Below, piece after piece: positions 53,518 to 62,802 of a DNA stretch of 64,000 nt. Within the stretch, counting starts at the first letter, position 1. Each line of letters starts with the position of its first letter. Under the pieces are notes generated by a model. That model searched no databases. It was not told the origin of the DNA and was given only the letters and a program-made list of their open reading frames with translations. The DNA lies in the NCBI RefSeq assembly GCF_904063055.1, contig NZ_CAJFCN010000006.1, positions 1 to 64,000 on the forward strand. The letters are read 5' to 3'. A program made the position numbers and the translations under genes. This DNA comes from Pseudomonas paracarnis (GTDB taxonomy: Bacteria > Pseudomonadota > Gammaproteobacteria > Pseudomonadales > Pseudomonadaceae).

Positions 53518-54330
53518 TTGGCCAAGATTCTCGTGGTTACATCCGGCAAGGGTGGTGTGGGTAAGACCACCACCAGCGCCGCTATCGGTACCGGCCTCGC
53601 TCTGCGCGGCCACAAGACAGTCATCGTCGACTTCGACGTCGGTCTGCGTAACCTTGACCTGATCATGGGCTGCGAGCGTCGCGTGGTGTATGACTTCGTC
53701 AACGTGGTGAACGGCGAAGCCAACCTGCAACAGGCCCTGATCAAGGACAAGCGCCTTGAGAACCTGTACGTGCTGGCTGCCAGCCAGACCCGTGACAAAG
53801 ACGCGCTGACCAAAGAGGGCGTCGGCAAAGTGCTCGCCGAGCTCAAGGAAACCTTCGAATACGTGGTCTGCGATTCCCCGGCTGGTATCGAAACCGGTGC
53901 TCACCTGGCGATGTACTTCGCCGACGAAGCCATCGTGGTGACCAACCCGGAAGTCTCCTCGGTACGTGACTCGGACCGCATGCTCGGCCTGTTGGCCAGC
54001 AAGTCCAAGCGCGCCGAAGAAGGCCAGGACCCGATCAAGGAGCACCTGCTGCTCACCCGCTACAACCCGGAGCGCGTCAACAACGGCGAAATGCTGGGTG
54101 TTGAAGACGTGAAGGAAATCCTCGCCGTGACCCTGCTGGGCGTGATTCCGGAATCCCAGGCCGTGCTGAAGGCATCCAACCAGGGCGTACCGGTGATTCT
54201 CGACGACCAGAGCGACGCCGGCCAGGCGTACAGCGATGCCGTCGATCGCTTGCTGGGCAAGACCGTGGAACACCGCTTCCTCGATGTCAAGAAGAAGGGA
54301 TTCTTCGAGCGTATCTTTGGAGGCAACTAA
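53518..54330 (+). CDS. minD: Septum site-determining ATPase MinD
   Basis: ParA-type ATPase that binds membranes in its ATP form and carries MinC. The 270-residue protein has the deviant Walker A KGGVGKTT at about 11-18, DFDVGLRN, and a C-terminal amphipathic membrane-targeting helix (FFERIFGGN). It starts at TTG 53518 with AGGGG upstream, a rare start that may lower its translation. A 199-bp gap with small hairpins separates it from minC; minE follows by 3 bp. Confidence 0.96.
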   Translation: MAKILVVTSGKGGVGKTTTSAAIGTGLALRGHKTVIVDFDVGLRNLDLIMGCERRVVYDFVNVVNGEANLQQALIKDKRLENLYVLAASQTRDKDALTKEGVGKVLAELKETFEYVVCDSPAGIETGAHLAMYFADEAIVVTNPEVSSVRDSDRMLGLLASKSKRAEEGQDPIKEHLLLTRYNPERVNNGEMLGVEDVKEILAVTLLGVIPESQAVLKASNQGVPVILDDQSDAGQAYSDAVDRLLGKTVEHRFLDVKKKGFFERIFGGN

Positions 54331-54333
54331 ACA

Positions 54334-54588
54334 ATGAAATTTCTCGACTTCTTTCGCGCCAACAAAAAACCCAGTACCGCATCGGTCGCGAAAGAGCGTC
54401 TACAGATCATCGTGGCGCACGAACGCGGCCAACGCAGCACCCCGGACTACCTGCCAGCCTTGCAGAAGGAACTGGTCGAGGTGATCCGCAAGTACGTCAA
54501 TATCGGCAACGATGACGTGCATGTCGCCTTGGAAAATGACGGCAGCTGCTCGATTCTGGAACTCAATATCACCCTGCCCGATCGTTGA
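54334..54588 (+). CDS. minE: Cell division topological specificity factor MinE
   Basis: Stimulates MinD ATPase and drives Min oscillation. The 84-residue protein has the N-terminal membrane/MinD-binding helix ([26 protein letters not shown]) and a C-terminal dimerisation domain ([19 protein letters not shown]). It lies 3 bp after minD. A perfect 26-bp inverted repeat follows. Confidence 0.96.
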   Translation: MKFLDFFRANKKPSTASVAKERLQIIVAHERGQRSTPDYLPALQKELVEVIRKYVNIGNDDVHVALENDGSCSILELNITLPDR

Positions 54589-54605
54589 TCGAACGGGCGG
54601 TCGCC

Positions 54606-54670
54606 ACGGCGGCTCCACTGACGGCCCCCTCGCTCCTACAGGGTGAGGGGGCCGTCAGTGGAGCCGCCGT
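54606..54670. repeat. Perfect 26-bp inverted repeat between minE and rluA
   Basis: Arms 54606-54631 and 54645-54670 are exact reverse complements with a 13-nt loop (GCTCCTACAGGGT). There is no U-run. The loop has a GCTCCTACAG sequence that resembles the end of a REP, so it may be a transposed or recombined repeat rather than a simple terminator. Confidence 0.9.
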
Positions 54671-54694
54671 TGGCGTTTGTTACGAGGCTGTTTA

Positions 54695-55330
54695 ATGCCG
54701 CTGTCCAATATCCACATCCTGCATCAGGACGACGCTGTCCTGGTGGTGAACAAGCCGACCCTGCTGCTCTCGGTGCCTGGCCGCGCCGACGACAACAAGG
54801 ACTGCCTGATCACTCGCCTGCAGGAAAACGGCTACCCCGAAGCCCGCATCGTCCATCGCCTGGACTGGGAAACGTCGGGGATCATCCTGCTGGCCCGGGA
54901 CGCCGACACCCACCGCGAACTGTCCCGCCAGTTTCACGACCGCGAGACCGAAAAGGCCTACACCGCCCTGGCCTGGGGCCAACCGGCACTGGACAGCGGC
55001 AGCATTGACCTGCCCCTGCGCTACGACCCGCCGACCAAGCCCCGCCATGTGGTCGACCATGAGTTCGGCAAACATGCACTGACCTTCTGGAAAGTCCTGG
55101 AGCGTTGCGGCGACTGGTGCCGCGTAGAGCTGACACCCATCACCGGGCGCTCGCACCAGTTGCGCGTGCATATGTTGTCCATCGGGCATCCGTTGCTGGG
55201 CGATGGTCTGTACGCCCATGAACAAGCCCTGGCCGCCTGGCCGCGCCTGTGCCTGCATGCAAGCATGCTCAGCTTCACCCATCCGCAAAGCGGCGAGCGC
55301 CTGCGCTTCGAGTGCCCTGCGCCTTTTTGA
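54695..55330 (+). CDS. rluA: RluA-family pseudouridine synthase
   Basis: Isomerises uridine to pseudouridine in 23S rRNA (746) and some tRNAs (32) if it is true RluA. The 211-residue protein has the catalytic Asp57 in HRLDWETSG and the late PITGRSHQLRVHM motif. The frame opens at 54677 and ATG 54695 (MPLSNIHILH) is used. It follows minE after the inverted repeat. RluA versus a relative is by similarity. Confidence 0.85.
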   Translation: MPLSNIHILHQDDAVLVVNKPTLLLSVPGRADDNKDCLITRLQENGYPEARIVHRLDWETSGIILLARDADTHRELSRQFHDRETEKAYTALAWGQPALDSGSIDLPLRYDPPTKPRHVVDHEFGKHALTFWKVLERCGDWCRVELTPITGRSHQLRVHMLSIGHPLLGDGLYAHEQALAAWPRLCLHASMLSFTHPQSGERLRFECPAPF

Positions 55331-55348
55331 AGGGCTGATGCGGTCAAA

Positions 55349-55436
55349 TGTGGGAGCTGGCTTGCCTGCGATATCGGCGTGCCAGCCAATACATCTGGCA
55401 CAGAAAGACCGCTATCGCAGGCAAGCCAGCTCCCAC
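55349..55436. repeat. REPIN
   Basis: TGTGGGAGCTGGCTTGCCTGCGATA and CTATCGCAGGCAAGCCAGCTCCCACA in inverted orientation, between rluA and apeB. Confidence 0.9.
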
Positions 55437-55525
55437 AGGGTTTGATGTGGTTCTCGGCCATGCACGCTCACTCCAAATATCTGGCCAATACGGTAAACTC
55501 TCGCCACTGCTGTCTGGAGCTATTT

Positions 55526-56815
55526 ATGCGCGAAGCGTTGAATCAAGGCCTGATCGACTTCCTCAAGGCCTCCCCTACTCCTTTTCATGCCACTGCCGCC
55601 CTGGCCCAGCGCCTGGAAGCCGCCGGCTACCAGCGTCTCGACGAGCGCGACACCTGGGCCACCGAGGCCAACGGTCGCTACTACGTGACCCGCAACGATT
55701 CCTCGATCATCGCCTTCAAGCTCGGCCGCCAATCGCCGCTGCAGGACGGTATCCGCATGGTCGGCGCCCACACCGACAGCCCATGCCTGCGGGTCAAGCC
55801 CCAGCCGGAGCTGCAACGCCACGGCTTCTGGCAACTGGGTGTGGAAGTCTACGGCGGCGCGCTGCTGGCGCCCTGGTTCGACCGCGACCTGTCCCTGGCC
55901 GGGCGTGTCACCTTCCGCCGCGATGGCAAGGTCGAGAGCCAACTGATCGACTTCAAGCTGCCGATCGCTATCATTCCCAACCTGGCCATTCACCTCAACC
56001 GTGAAGCCAACCAGGGCTGGGCGATCAATGCCCAGACCGAGCTGCCGCCGATCCTGGCGCAGTTTGCCGGTGACGAACGCGTGGACTTTCGCGCCGTGCT
56101 CACCGAACAGTTGGCTCGCGAGCATGGGTTGAATGCCGATGTGGTGCTCGACTACGAGCTGAGTTTCTACGACACCCAAAGTGCTGCCGTGATCGGCCTC
56201 AATGGCGACTTCATTGCCGGTGCACGCCTGGACAACCTGCTGTCGTGCTACGCCGGCTTGCAAGCCTTGCTCTCCAGCGACACCGATGAAACCTGCGTGC
56301 TGGTGTGCAACGACCACGAAGAAGTCGGCTCCTGCTCGGCCTGCGGTGCCGATGGCCCGATGCTGGAACAGACCCTGCGTCGCCTGCTGCCCGAAGGTGA
56401 AGAATTCGTACGCACCATTCAGAAATCCCTGCTGGTGTCGGCAGACAACGCCCACGGCGTGCACCCCAACTACGCCGACAAACACGACGCCAACCACGGC
56501 CCGAAACTCAACGCCGGCCCGGTGATCAAGGTCAACAGCAACCAGCGCTACGCCACCAACAGCGAAACCGCCGGGTTCTTCCGCCACCTGTGCATGGCCC
56601 AGGAAGTGCCGGTGCAAAGCTTCGTGGTGCGCAGCGACATGGGCTGTGGTTCGACCATCGGCCCCATCACTGCCAGCCACCTGGGCGTGCGCACGGTGGA
56701 CATCGGCTTGCCGACCTTTGCCATGCACTCGATCCGCGAGCTGTGCGGCAGCCATGACCTGGCGCATCTGGTCAAGGTGCTGGGGGCGTTCTACGCCAGC
56801 CGCGACTTACCCTGA
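55526..56815 (+). CDS. apeB: M18-family aminopeptidase
   Basis: A 429-residue zinc aminopeptidase of family M18, removing N-terminal acidic or neutral residues in the cytoplasm. Metal-site segments [37 protein letters not shown] and the late [12 protein letters not shown] are present. The frame begins at 55379 within the REPIN; ATG 55526 ([10 protein letters not shown]) is the family start. Confidence 0.93.
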   Translation: MREALNQGLIDFLKASPTPFHATAALAQRLEAAGYQRLDERDTWATEANGRYYVTRNDSSIIAFKLGRQSPLQDGIRMVGAHTDSPCLRVKPQPELQRHGFWQLGVEVYGGALLAPWFDRDLSLAGRVTFRRDGKVESQLIDFKLPIAIIPNLAIHLNREANQGWAINAQTELPPILAQFAGDERVDFRAVLTEQLAREHGLNADVVLDYELSFYDTQSAAVIGLNGDFIAGARLDNLLSCYAGLQALLSSDTDETCVLVCNDHEEVGSCSACGADGPMLEQTLRRLLPEGEEFVRTIQKSLLVSADNAHGVHPNYADKHDANHGPKLNAGPVIKVNSNQRYATNSETAGFFRHLCMAQEVPVQSFVVRSDMGCGSTIGPITASHLGVRTVDIGLPTFAMHSIRELCGSHDLAHLVKVLGAFYASRDLP

Positions 56816-56828
56816 GACCGAGGCGCGC

Positions 56829-56902
56829 CCATCGCGGGCAAGCCCGCTCCCACATTGATCTGTGAATGCATTTCAGTGTGGGAGCGGGCTTGCCCGCGAT
56901 GG
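56829..56902. repeat. REPIN, reversed orientation
   Basis: CATCGCGGGCAAGCCCGCTCCCACA and TGTGGGAGCGGGCTTGCCCGCGATG face outward, the opposite of most other pairs here. Confidence 0.88.
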
Positions 56903-57005
56903 GTTTCCAAACAGATATAAGGCTATCTGACTCACATCAACTGCACTTCTGCCAATCCGGCCTAGACTTGTCAGAACTTCCAGTCCGACAAGGCCGCCCC
57001 TCGCC

Positions 57006-57182
57006 ATGATCTCAATGTCCTCATTCCACGCCATGCTGATCCCCATCCTGATCGGCATGATCATGCTCGCGGTCGGCTTCAACTTTCGCGACAAGCCTCT
57101 GGGCGTGTTTGGCATGTGGATCGGCATGCTGTTGATCCTCGGCACCGTGCTCTACAAGATCCTCGCCAAACTGGCGCAGTGA
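57006..57182 (+). CDS. Small two-helix membrane protein
   Basis: A 58-residue protein, MISMSSFHAM..., with two membrane helices (LIPILIGMIMLAVGFNF and VFGMWIGMLLILGTVLY) separated by the short RDKPLGV loop and ending KILAKLAQ. Function unknown. It lies between apeB and the MscS gene; I recall a similar small gene at this place in P. aeruginosa. Confidence 0.7.
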   Translation: MISMSSFHAMLIPILIGMIMLAVGFNFRDKPLGVFGMWIGMLLILGTVLYKILAKLAQ

Positions 57183-57254
57183 CAAATGCGCTCGCATTGG
57201 GCATAGCGGCCTCGTACACTCGGTCAATTCGTCGTTTTCAAGGTTGACCGCCTC

Positions 57255-59420
57255 GTGCTTTCCCGTCTGTTTGCCCTGCCCTGCTACCTGCTGATCGCCC
57301 TGCTCACGCTGCTGCCAGTGATGCCCGCCCAAGCCGTGGGCTTGCCCGGGATGCTGGGCGGCTCCAGCAAGACCCAACCCCAGGCCGAAGTGCCCTTGGG
57401 GCAGTCGCTGGACGACGTGATCAAGACCCTGGAAAACGACCAGCAACGCACCCAGTTGCTCAGCGACCTGAAGAAGCTGCGCGCCGCCACGCAAAAGGCC
57501 CAGCCCGCCGCCGAACTCGGCGTACTCGGGTTGATCGGCAGTACGCTGTCGGGCTTTGAGCAGCAGTTTTCCGGCGCCGACAGCCCGTTGGGGCGCTGGT
57601 CCAATGAAGTCGACCTGGCCAAGGATGAACTCGCGGCCCTGATGTTGCCGGCCAGCGAATGGCTGCCGATCATCTTCGGTTTTGCCGTGATCCTGGCCGT
57701 ATGGAGCCTGCTGGCCGCTGCGCTGATCTGGCTCAGCCATCGGGTGCGCGAGCGTTTCGGCCTGCCCGAAGAGCTGCCGCAGCACCCGCGCACTTGGGAC
57801 ATGCTGCGCTTTGCCCTGCGCAAGCTGGGCCCCTGGTTGATCGCGCTGGTGATCACGGTGTACCTGAGCTACGCCCTGCCTTCCTCCCTGGGCAAATCCC
57901 TGGCCATGGTGCTGGCCTATGCCTTGGTGGTCGGCACCTGTTTCTCGGCCATCTGCGTGATTGCCTTCTCCGTACTCGACGGCCCGCACCGCCACCGCGC
58001 CCTGTATATCCTGCGCCATCAGGCGTTCCGCCCGCTGTGGTGGATCGGCAGCTTTGCCGCCTTCGGTGAAGCCTTGAGCGACCCGCGCCTGGTTGCCGCG
58101 CTCGGCCAGCATCTGGCCCACACCGCCGCGACCGTGGCCAATGTCATGGCGGCGTTGTCCACCGGGGTGTTTATCCTGCGGTTCCGCCGTCCGATTGCGC
58201 ACCTGATCCGCAACCAACCGCTGTCGCGCCGCCTCAACCGCCGAGCGCTCACCGATACTCTGTCGATCATCGGCACCTTCTGGTACATCCCGGCTCTTCT
58301 GCTGGTGGGCATCTCACTGTTCGCCACCTTCCTGTCGGCCGGCGACACCAGCACCGCCCTGCGCCAGTCGCTGCTGTGCACGGTGTTGCTGGTGTTGTGC
58401 ATGGTGATCAACGGCCTGGTGCGCCGCCACGCCCTCAAGCCGCACCGCGGGCACAAGCGCCATGCGCTGTACTCCGAACGCCTCAAAGGCTTTGTCTACA
58501 CCCTGGTGCACCTGGTGGTGTGGCTGGTATTTATCGAACTGGGGCTGCGGGTCTGGGGCCTGTCGATGATTCGCTTTACCGAAGGTGAAGGCCATGAAAT
58601 AGCCGTGAAGCTGTTCGGCCTCGGTGGGACCTTGTTGTTCGCCTGGCTGATCTGGATCCTCAGCGACACCGCGATTCACCACGCCCTGACCCGCTCGCGC
58701 AAAGGCCTGGCCAACGCCCGCGCGCAAACCATGATGCCGCTGATCCGCAACGTGCTGTTCGTGACCATCTTCATCATCGCCGCCATCGTGGCGCTGGCGA
58801 ACATGGGCATGAACGTTACGCCACTGCTGGCCGGTGCGGGCGTGATCGGTATCGCCATCGGTTTTGGTGCGCAATCGCTGGTAGCCGACTTGATCACCGG
58901 GTTGTTCATCATCATCGAAGACTCCCTGGCCATCGACGACTACGTGGACGTCGGCGGCCACCTCGGTACCGTAGAGGGCCTGACCATCCGTACCGTGCGC
59001 CTGCGCGATATCGACGGCATCGTGCACACCATCCCGTTCAGCGAAATCAAGAGCATCAAGAACTACTCCCGCGAGTTCGGCTACGCCATCTTCCGGGTGG
59101 CGATCCCTTACAACATGGAAATCGACGACGCGATCAAACTGATGCGCGAGGTCGGCCACGCCATGCGTAACGACCCATTGCAACGCCGCAATATCTGGTC
59201 GCCGTTGGAGATCCAGGGCGTGGAAAGCTTCGAGTCCGGCAGCGCGATCCTGCGCGCACGCTTCAAGACCGCGCCGATCAAGCAGTGGGAAGTGTCGCGG
59301 GCATTCAACCTGTCGCTCAAGCGGCACCTGGATGAAGCCGGGCTGGACCTGGCGACACCGCGCTTGAGCGTGCAGGTGCTGACCGCCGGCAGCGTGCAGG
59401 AGAAAGATCCACAACAATAG
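57255..59420 (+). CDS. MscS-family mechanosensitive channel (large, YbiO-like)
   Basis: A 721-residue inner-membrane channel with a signal peptide (LSRLFALPCYLLIALLTLLPVMPAQA), a periplasmic helical region, about ten membrane helices and a C-terminal MscS domain (LLAGAGVIGIAIGFGAQSLVADLITGLFIIIEDSLAIDDYV). It opens under membrane tension to release solutes during hypo-osmotic shock. The size suits the YbiO type. GTG 57255 is the start. Confidence 0.9.
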   Translation: MLSRLFALPCYLLIALLTLLPVMPAQAVGLPGMLGGSSKTQPQAEVPLGQSLDDVIKTLENDQQRTQLLSDLKKLRAATQKAQPAAELGVLGLIGSTLSGFEQQFSGADSPLGRWSNEVDLAKDELAALMLPASEWLPIIFGFAVILAVWSLLAAALIWLSHRVRERFGLPEELPQHPRTWDMLRFALRKLGPWLIALVITVYLSYALPSSLGKSLAMVLAYALVVGTCFSAICVIAFSVLDGPHRHRALYILRHQAFRPLWWIGSFAAFGEALSDPRLVAALGQHLAHTAATVANVMAALSTGVFILRFRRPIAHLIRNQPLSRRLNRRALTDTLSIIGTFWYIPALLLVGISLFATFLSAGDTSTALRQSLLCTVLLVLCMVINGLVRRHALKPHRGHKRHALYSERLKGFVYTLVHLVVWLVFIELGLRVWGLSMIRFTEGEGHEIAVKLFGLGGTLLFAWLIWILSDTAIHHALTRSRKGLANARAQTMMPLIRNVLFVTIFIIAAIVALANMGMNVTPLLAGAGVIGIAIGFGAQSLVADLITGLFIIIEDSLAIDDYVDVGGHLGTVEGLTIRTVRLRDIDGIVHTIPFSEIKSIKNYSREFGYAIFRVAIPYNMEIDDAIKLMREVGHAMRNDPLQRRNIWSPLEIQGVESFESGSAILRARFKTAPIKQWEVSRAFNLSLKRHLDEAGLDLATPRLSVQVLTAGSVQEKDPQQ

Positions 59421-59436
59421 GCAAGGAGAGGTTGGT

Positions 59437-60783
59437 ATGCGAATGAACGGTCTGACACACCAATGGGTTTTGGGTCTGCTCGGCGCGGTCGCGAGCAGTG
59501 CAGTGATCGCCGCCAGCAGCGGCCAGGACAGTGCTCGGGAAACCATTGCCGCCCAGGCAAAAATCCTCGAACCCAGCCTGTTGGAAACCCGCCGCGATAT
59601 CCACGCCCATCCCGAACTGGGCAATACCGAAACCCGCACCGCCGAGTTGGTCGCCAAACAGTTGCGCGAACTCGGCCTTGAAGTAAAGACCGGGGTGGCC
59701 CGCACTGGCGTCGTCGCCATCTTGAAAGGTGCCCTGCCCGGCCCGACCGTGGCCCTGCGCGCCGACATGGATGCGCTGCCGGTCAAGGAAGTCGCCGACC
59801 TGCCCTTCGCCTCCAAAGCCAAGGGCACCTATCTGGGCAAAGAAGTCGACGTGATGCACGCCTGCGGCCACGACGCCCATACCGCTATCCTGCTGAGCAC
59901 TGCGAAGATTCTTACCGGGATGCGCGAGCGCCTGCCCGGCACCGTGGTGTTTTATTTCCAACCGGCCGAAGAAGGCCCCAGCGACTTTATCCCCGACGGC
60001 AAGAACACCTGGGGTGCGAAGATGATGGTGCAGGAAGGCGTAATGAAAGCGCCCAAGCCTGACGCGGTGTTTGGCCTGCACGTATGGGCCGGTGTGCCTG
60101 CCGGGCAAATCGCCTATCGCCCGGGCCCGACCCTGGCCAGTTCCGATGACCTGCGCATCAGGATCCTCGGCAAACAGACCCACGCCGGCCGCCCCTGGGA
60201 CGGTATCGACCCGATCACCGTCGGCGCGCAAACCATTGTCGGCTTGCAGACCGTAGTCAGCCGCCGTACCGATATTTCGTCATTCCCCTCTGTGGTGAGC
60301 ATCGGCACCATCAACGGTGGCACCCGCTATAACATCATCCCCGAGTCGGTGGACATGAGCGGCACCATTCGCTCCTACGACTACGGCATTCGCCAGAAGC
60401 TGCATGGGGATGTGCGCCAGACCGTAGAGAAAATCGCCGAAAGCGGTGGCGCCAAGGCCGAAGTGACGATCATCGAGAAGTACGACCCCACCATCAACAA
60501 TCCGCCGCTGACCGAGAAAATGCTGCCGAGCCTGCGCTGGGCGGCTCAGGATGATGTGGTGCAAGGCCCGTTGGTGGGTGGCGCCGAAGACTTCTCGTTC
60601 TATGCCAAGGAGGCGCCGGGGCTGTTTGTCTTCCTGGGGGTGACCCCAAGGGACCAGGACATGAGCAAGGCGGCGCCGAATCACAACCCTGGGTTCTTTG
60701 TGGATGAGTCGGCGTTGGTGGTGGGCGTGAGGACACTGGCGTCGTTGGCGACGGATTACCTCTATACCCACACATCACTGTAA
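59437..60783 (+). CDS. Secreted M20-family amidohydrolase
   Basis: A 448-residue amidohydrolase of the hippurate-hydrolase type with a signal peptide (HQWVLGLLGAVASSAVIAA), so it is probably periplasmic. The metal-binding ACGHDAHTA is at about 143-151, with YFQPAEEG and GLHVWAGVPAG after it. The substrate may be an N-acyl amino acid. AAGGAGAGG before the ATG; it is 16 bp downstream of the MscS gene and likely co-transcribed. A REP lies after it. Confidence 0.87.
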   Translation: MRMNGLTHQWVLGLLGAVASSAVIAASSGQDSARETIAAQAKILEPSLLETRRDIHAHPELGNTETRTAELVAKQLRELGLEVKTGVARTGVVAILKGALPGPTVALRADMDALPVKEVADLPFASKAKGTYLGKEVDVMHACGHDAHTAILLSTAKILTGMRERLPGTVVFYFQPAEEGPSDFIPDGKNTWGAKMMVQEGVMKAPKPDAVFGLHVWAGVPAGQIAYRPGPTLASSDDLRIRILGKQTHAGRPWDGIDPITVGAQTIVGLQTVVSRRTDISSFPSVVSIGTINGGTRYNIIPESVDMSGTIRSYDYGIRQKLHGDVRQTVEKIAESGGAKAEVTIIEKYDPTINNPPLTEKMLPSLRWAAQDDVVQGPLVGGAEDFSFYAKEAPGLFVFLGVTPRDQDMSKAAPNHNPGFFVDESALVVGVRTLASLATDYLYTHTSL

Positions 60784-60789
60784 TGCTTG

Positions 60790-60819
60790 ATGTGGGAGGG
60801 AGCTTGCCCCCTCCCACAT
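60790..60819. repeat. Single REP sequence
   Basis: ATGTGGGAGGGAGCTTGCCCCCTCCCACAT is one palindromic REP between the M20 gene and the mbtH gene end; it can also act as a hairpin between the two converging transcripts. Confidence 0.75.
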
Positions 60820-60834
60820 TTGAACCCAGGTGAA

Positions 60835-61059
60835 TCAGTTGGCGAGGGCCGCGCCGTCCATTTTCTGGCGCAGGCTCAGCGGGCGCATATCGGTCCACAC
60901 TTCCTCGATGTAGGCCAGGCATTCTTTCTTCATGCCGCTCTTGCCCACGGTGCGCCAGCCTTCCGGCACGGCCTTGTAGTCGGGCCAGATCGAATACTGT
61001 TCTTCATGGTTGACCACTACCTGAAAGAGGATGTCGTCGCGGTCAAATACTGAGGTCAT
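60835..61059 (-). CDS. MbtH-like protein (pyoverdine NRPS partner)
   Basis: A 74-residue MbtH protein with the diagnostic [20 protein letters not shown] block and the DMRPLSLR tail. MbtH proteins bind and activate adenylation domains of non-ribosomal peptide synthetases. It follows pvdH by 82 bp on the same strand, as in the pyoverdine locus of P. aeruginosa, which ties it to pyoverdine synthetases located elsewhere. Confidence 0.93.
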   Translation of the reverse strand: MTSVFDRDDILFQVVVNHEEQYSIWPDYKAVPEGWRTVGKSGMKKECLAYIEEVWTDMRPLSLRQKMDGAALAN

Positions 61060-61141
61060 TGCTGTTCTCCGTCGCTCAAAGGCTGGCTGCGCACCACGCG
61101 CAGCACTGATATCTGTAGAAACGTACCAAGGGCCTGGAAAA

Positions 61142-62542
61142 TTAGACGCTGGCCACGGCCGCCGCCAAGGCGCGCCCGAAAATCTCGGCCACCTGGTCGA
61201 CTTCGCCAGCGGTGATCACCAGCGGTGGCAGAAAACGCACCACACTGCCATGGCGCCCGCCCAGTTCCAGGATCAGCCCTCGCTTGAGGCATTCGCGCTG
61301 CACCAGCGGCGCCAACTGGCGATGCACCGGTGGGTGGCCCTGACTATCCGGCGTGCCAGCCGGGTCTACCAGCTCCACCCCCAGCATCAGCCCACGCCCA
61401 CGGATATCCCCCAGATGCGGGAAGTCGCGCTGCAGGATGCGCAGGTGTTCGCCCAGGCGCTCGCCCATGGCCGCCGCATGGCCCGCCAAGTCGTGATCCC
61501 TGAGGTAGCGCATCACCGCTGAGCCTGCCGCCATCGCCATCTGGTTGCCACGGAAGGTCCCGGCATGGGCGCCAGGCAGCCAGGTGTCGAGCCAGTCGCG
61601 ATACACCACCACCGCCAGGGGCAGGCTGCCGCCAATCGCCTTGGACATGACCACCACGTCCGGGATGATGCCGGCGTGTTCGAAGGCAAACATTTTGCCG
61701 GTACGCCCAAAACCACTCTGGATTTCATCGACGATCAGCGCCACCCCCGCTTGCGCGGTGATACGGCGCAGGCCACGCAGCCAGTCGAGGTCCGCCGGGA
61801 TCACGCCACCCTCGCCCTGGACCACTTCGACAATCACCGCCGCTGGCAGCAACACGCCGGCTTCCGGATCGTTGAGCAGATTCTCCAGATAATGCAGGTT
61901 GACCCGCACGCCTTCGGCGCCACCCAGCCCAAACGGGCAACGGTAGTCATACGGGAATGGCAGGAACTGCACGCCATTGCCGAGCAAGGCGCCCAAGGGT
62001 TTCTTGGGTCCCAGGCTGCCCATCAAACTCAGCGCGCCCTGGCTCATGCCGTGATAGCCGCCCTGGAACGACAGCACGGTGCTGCGCCCGGTGGCGGTGC
62101 GCACCAGCTTCAACGCGGCTTCCACCGCATCGGTGCCGGTGGGGCCGCAGAACTGGATTTTCGCTTCTCGCGCCAGCTCCGAAGGCAGCAAACCGAACAG
62201 GTCCTGCACGAATTGATCCTTGACCGGCGTGGTCAGGTCCAGGGTGTGCAGGGGCAGTTCGTCGCTCAGCACTTGCTGGATGGCCTGGATCACCACCGGG
62301 TGGTTATGCCCCAGCGCCAGGGTTCCGGCGCCGGCCAGGCAATCGATGAACCGACGCCCCTCGACGTCCTCCACGTAGATCCCCTTGGCGCGCTTGAGCG
62401 CCAAGGGGATGCGCCGAGGGTAGCTGCGGGCGTTGGATTCCTGCTGGCGCTGGCGGGCCAGCAGCGGGCTTTCGTCAAACTGATAGAGCGTTTCCGCGGC
62501 CTGCACCGGGGCGTCTTCGATACGGCTGGTAGCGACTGACAT
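61142..62542 (-). CDS. pvdH: L-2,4-diaminobutyrate:2-oxoglutarate aminotransferase
   Basis: Class III PLP-dependent aminotransferase of 466 residues that makes L-2,4-diaminobutyrate for pyoverdine. The PLP lysine lies near residue 300 ([18 protein letters not shown]); the [14 protein letters not shown] and [11 protein letters not shown] motifs are present. The frame opens at 62578 and ATG 62542 is used. A TAAAT-N16-CGT iron-starvation box lies about 95 bp upstream. mbtH follows. Confidence 0.95.
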   Translation of the reverse strand: MSVATSRIEDAPVQAAETLYQFDESPLLARQRQQESNARSYPRRIPLALKRAKGIYVEDVEGRRFIDCLAGAGTLALGHNHPVVIQAIQQVLSDELPLHTLDLTTPVKDQFVQDLFGLLPSELAREAKIQFCGPTGTDAVEAALKLVRTATGRSTVLSFQGGYHGMSQGALSLMGSLGPKKPLGALLGNGVQFLPFPYDYRCPFGLGGAEGVRVNLHYLENLLNDPEAGVLLPAAVIVEVVQGEGGVIPADLDWLRGLRRITAQAGVALIVDEIQSGFGRTGKMFAFEHAGIIPDVVVMSKAIGGSLPLAVVVYRDWLDTWLPGAHAGTFRGNQMAMAAGSAVMRYLRDHDLAGHAAAMGERLGEHLRILQRDFPHLGDIRGRGLMLGVELVDPAGTPDSQGHPPVHRQLAPLVQRECLKRGLILELGGRHGSVVRFLPPLVITAGEVDQVAEIFGRALAAAVASV

Positions 62543-62636
62543 CTCTGGATCCCTCAATACGCTGTTGATCGTGACCAAACTGCCGATCCGTTGGCGTCTG
62601 GCCCAAGGGCATGCGCACGGATTTCCTGTTGTGGAG

Positions 62637-62660
62637 ACGCTTCAGGTGCACGGGGATTTA
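62637..62660 (-). promoter_or_regulatory. PvdS-type iron-starvation promoter of pvdH
   Basis: On the minus strand TAAAT (62660-62656) is followed by 16 nt and CGT (62639-62637). This is the form of the box recognised by the extracytoplasmic-function sigma factor PvdS. It lies about 95 bp upstream of the pvdH ATG and would link this pair to the pyoverdine regulon under Fur control. Confidence 0.75.
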
Positions 62661-62701
62661 GGAAGTTGGTCGGATATTTACCGATTGTGGGGAGATTAAA
62701 A

Positions 62702-62790
62702 TGTGGGAGCGGGCTTGCTCGCGAAGGCAGTGTGTCAGTCGCTGCATCGGTTACTGCACTACCGCTTTCGCAGGCAAGCCAGCTTCCACA
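62702..62790. repeat. REPIN
   Basis: TGTGGGAGCGGGCTTGCTCGCGAAG and CTTTCGCAGGCAAGCCAGCTTCCACA form an imperfect inverted pair, immediately upstream of the pvdH promoter and downstream of the amidase stop. Confidence 0.85.
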
Positions 62791-62802
62791 TTTGAACAGC
62801 GC

